From RUG369 sp050949645 (GTDB taxonomy: Bacteria > Planctomycetota > Planctomycetia > Pirellulales > Thermoguttaceae): a stretch of 64,000 bases of DNA. The DNA lies in contig JBMNGC010000001.1 in the NCBI GenBank assembly GCA_050949645.1, forward strand, positions 3,100,001 through 3,164,000, in the 5' to 3' direction. The position numbers and the translations under genes are program-made. A model generated the notes under the pieces. That model worked only from the letters and a program-made list of their open reading frames with translations. It was not told the DNA's origin and did not search any database. Shown here in pieces: positions 1 through 8,940 of this stretch (position 1 is its first letter; each line of letters opens with the position of its first letter).

Positions 1-42
1 ACCGTCCGCGAGTCGCCGATGATCAGCGAGTCCGCGGACGGT
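1..42. terminator. Hairpin at left window edge
   Basis: Perfect 10-bp inverted repeat: ACCGTCCGCG at 1-10 and its reverse complement at 33-42, with a 22-nt loop. No T-run follows on either strand. It may end a gene lying left of the window or be a dispersed palindrome; the call is weak. Confidence 0.3.
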
Positions 43-95
43 GATTAATGCGCTTAACTTAAGGTGAGAAAAACTTTAAGACGACTTTGCGAATA

Positions 96-133
96 GCGCC
101 GGACTCATTTAGAGTTTCTCATTCGTCCGGCGC
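96..133 (-). terminator. Hairpin downstream of xylulokinase
   Basis: GCGCCGGAC (96-104) pairs with GTCCGGCGC (125-133), immediately downstream of the xylulokinase stop on the minus strand. The following minus-strand sequence lacks a clean U-tract, so intrinsic termination is only probable. Confidence 0.4.
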
Positions 134-143
134 GCGCTGCAAA

Positions 144-1673
144 TTATTGCAATTCGGCGATCGTTTTGAAATCGTCCTTAAGCGATTGATACAGCTTCTG
201 ATAAACGGGGAACGCCTTGTCGTAATAAGCGGTCGCTTCAGGGTTGGGCTGGAGTTCGGAGACGGTCGATATCGTCGCGTCGCACGCTTCCTGGATATTG
301 GAGTATTCTCCACCGGCGACGGCGGCGAGGAGCGCGACGCCGAACCCGGGGCCTTCCTCCGAGTTAAGCGTGACGACCTTCGAACCGTAGACGTCCGCCT
401 GAATCTGTCGCCAGAACGGGCTTTTCGCGCCGCCTCCCGACGCGCGAATTTCTGAGACGGGGACGTTGAGGCCGCGGAAAATATCGATCGCTTCACGCAG
501 GGAATAGACGACTCCCTCCATAATCGACCGCACGAGGCGACCACGGTCGTGCGCCAAGGTCAGTCCGACGAAGCATCCGCGCGCGTTTGGATCGGCGTGC
601 GGCGTTCGTTCGCCGCTCAGATAGGGTAGGAAGAAGAGTCCGTCCGCGCCGATTGGCGTCTCGGCCGCTTCTTTCGAGAGGAGATCGTAGACGTCGACGC
701 CTTCCGCCTTCGCGCGTTTCCAAAGTTCCTGGCACAGCGCGTTGCGGAACCATTGGAGGGACCCGGCCGCGGAGAGCGTCACGCCCATCATGTGCCATTT
801 CCCTCGCACCGAGTGGCAGAAGGTGTGAACGCGTCCGAGGGGGTCGTACTTCACCTCGTCCGAATGGACGAACGCGACCCCGCTCGTGCCGAGCGACGTC
901 GAGAGCGCGCCTGATCGGACAATTCCGTTTCCAACGGCGCCCGCCGCGCAGTCGCCCGCGCCTCCGACGACGAAGCAGTCCGTGGTGAGTCCAAGCGCTT
1001 CCGCCGCCGCCGGCGTGAGCTTGCCGGTGACGTCTTCCGATTCGTAGACCGTTGGTAGGAGCGATTCGTCGAGTTCAAGCGCGGCGAGGGTCGGGGCTGA
1101 CCAGCGTCGTCCGGCGACGTCGAGGAGCAGCGTGCCGCTCGCGTCGCTCACTTCCGTCGCGTATTCGCCCGTGAGACGGCGACGGATCTCGTCTTTCGGG
1201 AGCAGCACCTTAGCGACGCGGTCGAAATTCTCCGGCTCGTTGTTGCGGAGCCAGAGGATTTTTGGCGCCGTAAACCCGCTCATCGCGGGGTTGGCGACGA
1301 GTTCGATGAGCTTATCGTGTCCGCCGACCGCTTCTTCGATCTCGTCGCATTCTTTCGCCGTGCGCTGGTCGTTCCAGAGGATCGCGGGTCGAATCACCGC
1401 GTCCGACTTGTCGAGAAAGACCGACCCGTGCATCTGACCGGAAAGCCCAATGCCTTTGACGTCGGATCCTTTGATTCCCGCTTTCTTCAAGACCTGCGGG
1501 ACGACTGTTACGACGGCGTTCCACCAGTCGTCCGGATTTTGCTCGCTCCAGAGCGGTCGCGGCGCGTAACATGGATATTCCCCAACTCCGGCGCCTAGAA
1601 TCTCGCCGTTTGCCGCCATCGCCAAAACTTTCGTTCCCGACGTTCCGACGTCGATTCCGAGATAAATATTCAT
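144..1673 (-). CDS. xylB: Xylulokinase
   Basis: FGGY-family sugar kinase of 509 residues, a normal length for XylB. It phosphorylates D-xylulose with ATP to xylulose 5-phosphate, feeding the pentose phosphate pathway in the cytoplasm. The N terminus IYLGIDVGTSGTKVLA is the ATPase phosphate-binding loop. GLSGQMHGSVFLD (about residues 75-90) is the substrate-side motif typical of xylulokinases, and AGDCAAGAVGNG and ASGGGAKSPFWRQ are the C-terminal ATP-fold motifs. The ATG at 1673 is preceded by AAGGAACAAGGGAG, so the ribosome site is purine-rich though close. No xylose isomerase or transporter is adjacent, so it appears to be a single-gene unit. Other FGGY kinases are possible, but the QMHG motif favours xylulose. 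Confidence 0.93.
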   Translation of the reverse strand: MNIYLGIDVGTSGTKVLAMAANGEILGAGVGEYPCYAPRPLWSEQNPDDWWNAVVTVVPQVLKKAGIKGSDVKGIGLSGQMHGSVFLDKSDAVIRPAILWNDQRTAKECDEIEEAVGGHDKLIELVANPAMSGFTAPKILWLRNNEPENFDRVAKVLLPKDEIRRRLTGEYATEVSDASGTLLLDVAGRRWSAPTLAALELDESLLPTVYESEDVTGKLTPAAAEALGLTTDCFVVGGAGDCAAGAVGNGIVRSGALSTSLGTSGVAFVHSDEVKYDPLGRVHTFCHSVRGKWHMMGVTLSAAGSLQWFRNALCQELWKRAKAEGVDVYDLLSKEAAETPIGADGLFFLPYLSGERTPHADPNARGCFVGLTLAHDRGRLVRSIMEGVVYSLREAIDIFRGLNVPVSEIRASGGGAKSPFWRQIQADVYGSKVVTLNSEEGPGFGVALLAAVAGGEYSNIQEACDATISTVSELQPNPEATAYYDKAFPVYQKLYQSLKDDFKTIAELQ

Positions 1674-1689
1674 AGCTCCCTTGTTCCTT

Positions 1690-1896
1690 TCATACGGAAA
1701 ACGCCCTCGTCGACCTGCAAGGCAAATAGTGAATCGTGAATGACGAATAGAGCCAAGCGCTCCTGATCATCGCCAATGGTCGGCGCGTTTGCGGGATCTG
1801 CTCAAGATCGGTCGTCAACAGTCCGCCGTCCGGTGATATAATACGCTTTTGCGCGTCGAAACTCAACCGTGTTGGATATATTTCAGAAAAATTCAC
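1690..1896 (-). pseudogene. Possible IS1380-type transposase N-terminal remnant
   Basis: A minus-strand reading frame contains LSFDAQKRIISPDGGLL followed by TTDLEQIPQTRRPLAMI. This resembles the N terminus of IS1380-family transposases, which usually carry an FDGxxITSDGGLLLLRE-like stretch followed by a helix ending near a leucine-arginine-rich segment. The resemblance covers about 40 residues, after which the frame turns into unrelated sequence. No inverted terminal repeats or DDE residues are present, so at best this is a decayed fragment. It could also be chance similarity. Confidence 0.3.
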
Positions 1897-1980
1897 GGCG
1901 CGAACGCCGTCGATATAATCGCGTTATACGTCCAGGAGCGGCGTTTTAACCCCATAGCGCAGGGTTTCGGTCGACAAGAG

Positions 1981-2009
1981 TTGCGACTGGTATATCGACG
2001 CGCTACAAT
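1981..2009 (+). promoter_or_regulatory. Sigma-70-like promoter of the paralog array
   Basis: TTGCGA, 17-nt spacer, TACAAT, about 110 nt upstream of the first paralog's ATG at 2120. Confidence 0.6.
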
Positions 2010-2119
2010 AAATCGTACGAGTTAACGACGATGAACGCGTCTTTTATGCAACCGTTGCTCGTCGCCTGTTAAATCGCGTGAAATTCAGCCAGTAATCCGC
2101 TTGATGTGAAGGAGCAGGC

Positions 2120-4258
2120 ATGACTGAGAATTTTTCTGAAACAGACGTGAACGCTCGTGAGACGCTCGACGCTAAAAAGCCGAAGCGCTTCCGCAAGACC
2201 AAGATTTTTCTGCTGACCCTTCTCATTTTGATCTGCCTCAAAGTCGGTCATTATTACTGCTTTGACAGGCCGACCAAAGCTCTCAACGCGGTGGCGGTCG
2301 TCGAGCCCAACGTTTACAGTCCCGACGTCCATTATAAGACGGTTTACGACGACGCGCAGACGCAAGAGTTCTTGCCCGCGAAAGAAAACGGGTTCCGCGA
2401 GATTCTCGCGGCGCTCGGTCCGAAATGTCTAAAACAGAACCAGGCTGTACGAACGATCCCTTGGGAAGAATTTCCGACGAACGAGGGCTCCAAAAGCTGG
2501 TTCGAAGGGACGTGGGTCCCGTTGTGCGAGATTTTCGAACTCGATCCGAACGCCAAACCGACGATGCTCGACCGCCTTCCGTTCATGGACTACCTCGTCA
2601 AGAATGGCGTCACGGGGGAAGAGACTTCACCCGACGCGGGCACGCTTGCGTCTGAACCTTCTTCGGAGCCGTCTGGGGGGCGAACATATTGGGAAAATCA
2701 CCAGGAGTTACGCGGCGTGATCGGTACCGACGAAGCATATGAGGTCTACGACCGACTCATGTCCTCGCCATGGACGGCGGAGGAATTTCCCGTCGCCGCG
2801 CAATGGATCGAAGAAAACGACGACTATTACGAGCTCATCTCGCAAGCGGTTCGCAAGCCGAAATTCGGATGCTGGCATTTTGTGCCCGACGGACCCCTGT
2901 GGGCTATGTTGCTCCCCGACGTCCAGCATTTGTGCGAATTTGCAAGGATGTTGAGCCTGCGCGCGAATTATCGCCTTGGCGAGGGCGACGTTTCTGGCGC
3001 GCTTGACGACGTCGAGTCGATGACGCTCATCACCGATTCCGTCTTACGCGACGAGAACGCCGTTATGATTCAATCCCTCGTCGCGATCGCCGTTGGCTCC
3101 ATAGCGCTCGCCGTCCCCCTTGAAGACGCCGACGGCGCGAGTGCGACGGTCGAGGAATGTCAACGCGTCGTCGAGATCTTCGCGAAATACACACAGGATG
3201 AAAAATCGCGACAACTCGTCGATCAAAGCATGAAGATGGAAAAATTCTTCGTCTTGAACACGGTCTCGATCCTCCTTGAAGAGCGTCGTCAGGGTAAGGC
3301 AAAATTCTCGGACCTCTTGGACGACCGTCGTCAAGATAAGGCAAGTAAGGCGAGATTTCTGCTCCCCCTCTTGGCGCCGCCGATCAACGACGATAAGGTT
3401 CTCTGCCGAGTGAACGAGCTCTGGGAGAAATACCTCGACGACGAGACGCGGCCGGAGGTCGAGACAATCTTCGGAAAAAGGAAAAATTACGTCGATTTCT
3501 TTCAAATGCCGCCGATGTATTGGGCCGGCAGCAAAGGACTTGCCGACAGCTTCGCCGCGCTTCTCATTCCCGCGACCTCTGCCTTCGAGACCGCGGTTCG
3601 CCGCTTTGAAACGGCCGCTCGACTTAAGCAGGTCGCGGCGGCGATCCTTGCGTACGAAGCCGATCATGGGACGTTCCCGCCCGCGTTTAGCGTCGACGCC
3701 GCCGGTCAGCCGCTCCTGAGCTGGCGCGTTTTGATCCTCCCATACCTCGGCGATGAGGCGAAGGCGCTCTACGAGGAGTTCGCGCTCGACGAACCGTGGG
3801 ATTCCGAGCATAACCAGTCGCTCTTAACGAAGATCCCCAACGTTTATCGACGTTTCGGCGACGCGGAGCCCGACATGACGCGCGTTGCCGTTCTTCTTGG
3901 AGAGGAATCCTTCTTTGACGATTCAGGGGTCGGCAAAAAGCGCGACGAAGTAACGCTTGCCGAGGGCGGCAATCCGGACGATCTCGCGCTGTTCATGACG
4001 TCGGCGACGCTTGTCCCCTGGACCTCGCCTGACACGACGCTCGATCAATCGACGCTTCGGGAGGCGCTCGCCGAGAGTTCTCTGCTGAAATCTGAGGACT
4101 CCGACGGTCCGCTCGCGTTTCTCGGGGCGACATACCCCGGCGGCGACCTTTACGCGACCGGCGCCGGCGCCGTCAAATTCCTGCCTCTCCATGAGCTTGG
4201 ACCCCTTGAGCCCCTCGAAGAGCCCCTCTATGGCAAATCGCTCGAGGACGAGGAATAG
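2120..4258 (+). CDS. Membrane-anchored DUF1559-like protein, array copy 1
   Basis: 712 residues, first of six tandem paralogs. A basic N terminus (KKPKRFRKTK) precedes one membrane helix (about 29-47, FLLTLLILICLKVG), so most of the protein probably faces the periplasm. The middle (about 60-490) is predicted helical and carries motifs repeated in all copies: PWEEFPTNE, PWTAEEFPVAAQW, AVRKPKFGCWH and ANYRLGEGDVSGALDD. From about residue 499, LKQVAAAILAYEADHGTFPP and LLSWRVLILPYL match the core of planctomycete DUF1559 proteins, which normally sit on a pilin-like N terminus; here that part is a long unrelated region. AAGGAG precedes the ATG by 8 nt. The biochemical role is unknown. Hydrophobic anchoring and lack of catalytic motifs suggest a structural or envelope role, which is inference. 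Confidence 0.9.
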   Translation: MTENFSETDVNARETLDAKKPKRFRKTKIFLLTLLILICLKVGHYYCFDRPTKALNAVAVVEPNVYSPDVHYKTVYDDAQTQEFLPAKENGFREILAALGPKCLKQNQAVRTIPWEEFPTNEGSKSWFEGTWVPLCEIFELDPNAKPTMLDRLPFMDYLVKNGVTGEETSPDAGTLASEPSSEPSGGRTYWENHQELRGVIGTDEAYEVYDRLMSSPWTAEEFPVAAQWIEENDDYYELISQAVRKPKFGCWHFVPDGPLWAMLLPDVQHLCEFARMLSLRANYRLGEGDVSGALDDVESMTLITDSVLRDENAVMIQSLVAIAVGSIALAVPLEDADGASATVEECQRVVEIFAKYTQDEKSRQLVDQSMKMEKFFVLNTVSILLEERRQGKAKFSDLLDDRRQDKASKARFLLPLLAPPINDDKVLCRVNELWEKYLDDETRPEVETIFGKRKNYVDFFQMPPMYWAGSKGLADSFAALLIPATSAFETAVRRFETAARLKQVAAAILAYEADHGTFPPAFSVDAAGQPLLSWRVLILPYLGDEAKALYEEFALDEPWDSEHNQSLLTKIPNVYRRFGDAEPDMTRVAVLLGEESFFDDSGVGKKRDEVTLAEGGNPDDLALFMTSATLVPWTSPDTTLDQSTLREALAESSLLKSEDSDGPLAFLGATYPGGDLYATGAGAVKFLPLHELGPLEPLEEPLYGKSLEDEE

Positions 4259-4277
4259 CGAGCGCGAGGAGTCGACT

Positions 4278-4316
4278 ATTGGGACCTGGCGACGCCAGGT
4301 CCCAATGACTTTGGTT
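4278..4316 (+). terminator. Terminator after copy 1
   Basis: A perfect 13-bp stem (ATTGGGACCTGGC, loop GAC, GCCAGGTCCCAAT) followed by a T-rich stretch. Its core resembles the hairpins after copies 2 and 3, but stem bases differ in compensating ways. Confidence 0.75.
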
Positions 4317-4431
4317 TTCGCGCCCAATTAAAGTTCGTAGAGGTTGATATCTCCGCGCGTCCTGATTACGCTTAAGGACAATATGCGCGTTGAGTTCCGA
4401 CTCGCAATCTTCCTCTCGTAAAGGAGTCGTC
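4317..4431 (+). repeat. Class A conserved leader, upstream of copy 2
   Basis: Contains GGTTGATATCTCCGCGCG, CTGATTACGCTTAA and ATATGCGCGTTGAGTTCCGA, nearly identical to the leaders before copies 3 and 4. It ends in the ribosome-binding site AAGGAG. It was copied with the genes and may hold shared regulatory signals. Confidence 0.7.
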
Positions 4432-6517
4432 ATGACCTTGAATCCTTCTGAAACCGATCTGAACCCTAGCCAGGCGCTCGACGCTCATAAGCCGAAGCGT
4501 TTTCGCAAGACCAAGAATTTTCTGCTGTTCCTTCTCATTTTGATCTGCGTCAAAGTCGGTCATTATTACTGCTTTAACAGGCCGACTAAGGCGCTCAACG
4601 CGATGGCGGTCGTTGCGCCTGACGTTTATAGTCGCGACGTCGATTATAAAACGGTTTACGACGAGTTGCAGACGAAACAGCTCCTGCCCGCGCAAGAGAA
4701 CGGGTTCCGCGAGATTCTTGCGGCGCTCGGTCCGAGATGTCTGGAACAGGGCCATGCGGCGCGAACGATCCCTTGGGAAGAATTTCCGACGAACGAGGGC
4801 TCCAAAAGCTGGTTCGAGGAGACGTGGACCCCGTTGTGCGAGATTTTCGAGCTCAATCCGAACGCCAAACCGACGATGCTCGACCGCCTTCCGTTCATGG
4901 ACTACCTCGTCAAGAATGGAATCACGGGAGAGGAGACTTCACCCGACGCTGGCAAGCCTGCCTCTGAAACGGCGTCGGAGCCGATCGGGGGGCGAACATA
5001 TTGGGAAAACCAGCAGGAGTTGCGCGGCGTGATCGGTACCGACGAAGTCGAGAGAGGTCTACGACCGACTCTTGTCCGCTCCTTGGACGGCGGAGGAATT
5101 TCCAGTCGCCGCGCAATGGATCGAGGAGAACGACGACTACTACGACCTGATCTCGCAAGCGGTTCGCAAGCCGAAATTCGGATGCTGGCATTTTGTGCCC
5201 GACGCGCCCATGATCGCTATGTTGCTCCCCGACGTCCAACATTTGCGCGAATTTGCAAGGATGTTGAGCCTGCGCGCGAATTATCGGCTTGGGGCGGGCG
5301 ACGTTTCCGGCGCGCTCGACGACGTCGAATCGATGACGCTCATCGCCGACGCCGTCTTTCGCGACGAGAACGCCGTCTTGATTCAATCCCTTGTTGCAAT
5401 CGCCATCGGTTCAATCGCCATCTCCGTTCCCCTTGAAGAGGCGGGCGGCGCGGGTCCGACGGTCGAGGAATGCCAACGCGTCGTCGAACTGTTCGCGAAA
5501 TACGCTCAGGGCGGAAAAATGCAACAACTCGTCGACCGAACCCTGAAGGGAGAAAAATTCTTCGTGATGAACACGATCTTGAGCTTCCTTAATGAGCGTC
5601 GTCAAGGCAAAGTGAGATTTCTGCTCCCCTTCCTGGCGCCGCCGACCAACGACGAAAAGATTTTCCTCCGAGTGAACGAGATCTGGGAGAAATACCTCGA
5701 CGACGAGACGCGTCCTGAAGTCGAGGAACTCTTCCAAAATCCTAAAGATAACGTCAGCTTCTTTCAAATGGTAACAGCGCGTTGGACCAGCGGCAATGCT
5801 CTTGCCGAAGCCTTCGCCGCGCAGCTCATGCCGGCGATCTCTGCCTTTGATTCGGCGGTTCGTCGCTTTGAAACGTTAGCTCGATTCAAGCAGATCTCGG
5901 CGGCGATCCTCGCGTACGAAGCCGATCACGGGGCTTTGCCGCCCGCGTTCAGCGTCGACGCGGACGGGAAGCCGCTCCTGAGCTGGCGCGTTTTGATCCT
6001 CCCTTACCTCGGTGCGGACGCGAAGGCGCTCTACGAGGAGTTCGCGCTCGACGAACCGTGGGACTCCGAGCATAACCAGTCGCTGTTAGAAAAGATCCCC
6101 GACGTCTATCAACGTTACGGCGACGCTGAGCCCGGAATGACGCGCGTCGTTGTTCTGCTTGGGGAGGAGTCCTACTTCGACGATTCAGGGGGCGGCAAAA
6201 ATCGAAACGAACTGACGCTCGCCGAGGGCGCGAATCCCGACGAGCTCGCGCTTCTCATGACGTCGGCGACGCTTGTTCCCTGGACTTCGCCTGACGGGAA
6301 CCTCGATCAGTCGACGCTTCGGGAATCGCTCGCCGCGAGTCCTGTGCTGAAATCGGAGGACCCCAACGGTCCGCTCGCGTTTCTTGCTACGACATACCCC
6401 GACGGCGACATTTACGCGACCGCCAACGGGTCCGTCAAATTTCTGCGTCTCTACGATACTGGCCCATTCGAGTTCCTCGAAGAGCCCCTCTACGGCAAAT
6501 CGCTCGACAAGGAATAG
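4432..6517 (+). pseudogene. DUF1559-like array copy 2, frameshifted
   Basis: Same architecture as copy 1, starting at the ATG after AAGGAG (an in-frame TTG at 4390 lies upstream but lacks a ribosome site). The frame breaks at 5051-5056. Copy 3 reads gac-gaa-ctc-gag-aag-gtc-tac, while copy 2 has GAGAGAGG with one extra base, so translation leaves the family frame after GVIGTDEVE and stops at 5436 (about 334 residues). The family frame is then open from 5072 or earlier to 6517 and encodes a complete, well-conserved remainder including LKQISAAILAYEADHG. Only one indel is needed to restore a protein of about 694 residues. It may be a recent pseudogene, an assembly error or, less likely, programmed frameshifting. 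Confidence 0.85.
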
Positions 6518-6542
6518 CGGAGCGCAAGCGCGCGGAGTCAAC

Positions 6543-6585
6543 TATGGCGACCTGGCGACGCTCGGTCGCCATAATTTTTTATTTT
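6543..6585 (+). terminator. Terminator after copy 2
   Basis: TATGGCGACC (6543-6552) pairs with GGTCGCCATA (6564-6573), followed by ATTTTTTATTTT. Classic intrinsic terminator. Confidence 0.88.
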
Positions 6586-6697
6586 CGCGCCTGATTGAAG
6601 ATTGTGGGGTTGATATCTCCGCGCGTCTTGATTACGCTCGACGTCGATATGCGCGTTGAGTTCCGATGCGCAATTTTCTTCTCGCAAAGGAGCGCTC
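6586..6697 (+). repeat. Class A conserved leader, upstream of copy 3
   Basis: Repeats the GTTGATATCTCCGCGCG / GATTACGCT / ATATGCGCGTTGAGTTCCGA leader seen before copies 2 and 4. Confidence 0.7.
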
Positions 6698-8761
6698 ATG
6701 GCCGAGAACATCTCTGAAACTGACGTTACAACGCCGAAGCGATCGCGTAAGACGAAGATTGTCTTGCTCATCGTTCTGATTTTGGTCGGCTTGATCTGCG
6801 TAGAGGTCGTTTATTTCTATTCTTTCGACAGGCCTTTCAAGGCGCTCAACGCGATGGCGGTCATCGAGCCCGACGTTTATAGTCCCGACGTCGATTATAG
6901 AAAGGTTTACTACAGGTCGCAGATTAAACAGCTCCTGCCCGCGCAAGAGAACGGGTTACGCGAGATTCTCGCGGCGCTTGGCCCGAAATGTCTATTACAG
7001 CCGGACGCGGCGTGTACAATCCCTTGGGAAGATTTTCCGACGAACGAGGACTCCAAAATATGGTTCGAGAAGATGTGGACCCCGTATTGCGAGATTTTTG
7101 AGCTCGATCCGAACGCCAAACCGTCGATGCTCGACCGACTTTCGTTAGATGACTATCTCATTAAGAATGGAATCACGGGAGAGGAGACTTCCCCTGACGC
7201 GGGCAAACCTGCGTCTGAAACTTCAGCGGAGCCGGTCGGGGGAGGAACATATTGGGAAAATCAGCAGGAGTTGCGCGGCGTGATCGGTATCGACGAACTC
7301 GAGAAGGTCTACAAACGACTCTTGTCCTCGCCATGGACGGCGGAAGAGTTTCCCGTCGTGGCGCAATGGATCGAAGAGAACGACGACTATTACGACCTCA
7401 TCTCGCAAGCGGTTCGCAAGCCAAAATTCGGATACTTGCATTCCGTGTCCTCCGAACCCATGTGGAATATGATACTCCCCGAGGCCCCACATTTGCGCGA
7501 ATTTGCAGGGATGCTGCGTCTGCGCGCGAATTATCGGCTTGGCGCGGGCGACGTTTCCGGCGCGCTCGACGACGTCGAATCGATAACGCTCATCGTCGAC
7601 TCCGTTTTCCGCGACGAGAACTCCTCCATGATTCAATCCCTTCATGCGATCATCATTGGCACGACCGCTTTCGGCGTCTCCCTGGAAGGGTCGGACGGCG
7701 CAGGTCCGACGGTTGAGGAATGCCAACGCGTCGTCGAACTGTACGCGAAATACGCTCAGGATGAGACGTCGCAACAACTCTTCGACCGAAGCCTGAAGAT
7801 GCAAAAATTCGTCATGATGAACACGATCTCGAGCCTCCTTGCTGAGCGTCGACGCAAAGTAAGATTCCTGCTACCCTTCCTGGCGACGCCGATCAACGAC
7901 GATGAGGTTCTCCTCCGAATAAACGAGCTCTCTGATAAATACCTCGATGAGGCGACGCGGCCGGAAGTCGAAGAGCTCATCCAAAAAAATGACGACTTCG
8001 GTTTCGATGAAGTGGTAACGATGCGTTGGACCAGCGGCAGCGACATTGCCGACGTCTTCGCCGCGCAGTTCATGGGCGCGCTCTCTACCTTTGAGTCGGC
8101 GGTTCAACTTTTTGAGACGTCCGCTCGCCTCAAGCAGATCGCGGCGGCGACCCTTGCATATGAAGCCGATCATGGGACGTTGCCGCCCGCGTTTAGCGTC
8201 GACGCTGACGGTCAGCCGCTCCTGAGCTGGCGCGTCTTGATCCTTCCGTACCTCGGCGCGGACGCGCAGGCGCTTTATGAGGAGTTCGCGCTCGACGAGC
8301 CGTGGGATTCCGAGCATAACCAGCCGCTGTTAGAGAAGATCCCCGACGTTTATCGTCGTCCCAGCGACTCGGAGCCCGGCATGACGCGCATCGCCGCTCT
8401 GCTTGGAGAGGAATCCTTTTTTGACGATTCGGGGGTCGGCAAAAAGCGGGACGAAGCGATACTTGCCGAGGGCGGTAATCCCGACGATCTCGCGCTTTTT
8501 ATGACGTCGGCGACACTTGTCCCCTGGACCTCGCCGGACTCGAACCTCGATCAGTCGGCGCTTCGAGAAGCGCTCGCGGCGAGCCGGAAGCCGAACTCAG
8601 AAGCGTCCGTGGGGCCGCTCGCGTTTCTTGCTCCGACGGACCCCACTGGCAACGTTTATGCGACCGCCAACGGCGCCGTCAAATTCCTGCCTCTCTTCAA
8701 AGCTGGACCGTTCAGGTTCCTCGAGAGGCCCCTCTACGGCCATTTTCTCGACGAGGAATAG
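6698..8761 (+). CDS. Membrane-anchored DUF1559-like protein, array copy 3
   Basis: 687 residues from the ATG at 6698, chosen because CAAAGGAGCGCTC precedes it; an upstream in-frame TTG lacks a ribosome site. The N terminus is shorter than copy 1 (MAENISETDVTTPKRSRKTK), then a membrane helix (VLLIVLILVGLICVEVVYFY), the shared helical middle with PWTAEEFPVVAQWIEENDD and ANYRLGAGDVSGALDD, and the DUF1559-like end starting near residue 480 (LKQIAAATLAYEADHGTLPP). It groups with copies 1 and 2 in the N-terminal 350 residues. The open reading frame is intact, so this is probably a functional member. Function unknown. Confidence 0.9.
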   Translation: MAENISETDVTTPKRSRKTKIVLLIVLILVGLICVEVVYFYSFDRPFKALNAMAVIEPDVYSPDVDYRKVYYRSQIKQLLPAQENGLREILAALGPKCLLQPDAACTIPWEDFPTNEDSKIWFEKMWTPYCEIFELDPNAKPSMLDRLSLDDYLIKNGITGEETSPDAGKPASETSAEPVGGGTYWENQQELRGVIGIDELEKVYKRLLSSPWTAEEFPVVAQWIEENDDYYDLISQAVRKPKFGYLHSVSSEPMWNMILPEAPHLREFAGMLRLRANYRLGAGDVSGALDDVESITLIVDSVFRDENSSMIQSLHAIIIGTTAFGVSLEGSDGAGPTVEECQRVVELYAKYAQDETSQQLFDRSLKMQKFVMMNTISSLLAERRRKVRFLLPFLATPINDDEVLLRINELSDKYLDEATRPEVEELIQKNDDFGFDEVVTMRWTSGSDIADVFAAQFMGALSTFESAVQLFETSARLKQIAAATLAYEADHGTLPPAFSVDADGQPLLSWRVLILPYLGADAQALYEEFALDEPWDSEHNQPLLEKIPDVYRRPSDSEPGMTRIAALLGEESFFDDSGVGKKRDEAILAEGGNPDDLALFMTSATLVPWTSPDSNLDQSALREALAASRKPNSEASVGPLAFLAPTDPTGNVYATANGAVKFLPLFKAGPFRFLERPLYGHFLDEE

Positions 8762-8783
8762 TGGAGCGCGAGCGCGCGGAGTC

Positions 8784-8829
8784 AATTATGGCGACCTGGC
8801 GACGCCGGGTCGCCATAATTTTTGGTTTT
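8784..8829 (+). terminator. Terminator after copy 3
   Basis: 13-bp stem AATTATGGCGACC (8784-8796) with GGTCGCCATAATT (8808-8820), followed by TTTGGTTTTC. Confidence 0.85.
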
Positions 8830-8940
8830 CTCGCCTGATTGAAGCTTGAGGGGTTGATATCGCACGCGCCCTGATTACGCTTAAAGAAGATATGCGCGTT
8901 GAGTTCCGATTCGCAATTTTCTTCTTGCAGAGGAGCGCTC
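8830..8940 (+). repeat. Class A conserved leader, upstream of copy 4
   Basis: Third occurrence of the leader (GGGTTGATATCGC, CTGATTACGCTTAAAG, ATATGCGCGTTGAGTTCCGA), ending in AGAGGAGCGCTC before the ATG. Confidence 0.7.

Larger units (their letters stand above)
1674..2119. other. Gene-poor spacer upstream of paralog array
   Basis: 446 bp between divergent genes. It holds a possible transposase remnant (1690-1896, minus), short direct repeats of GTGAAT near 1725-1740, and a good promoter at 1981-2009 driving the paralog array. No intact gene is visible. Confidence 0.6.
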
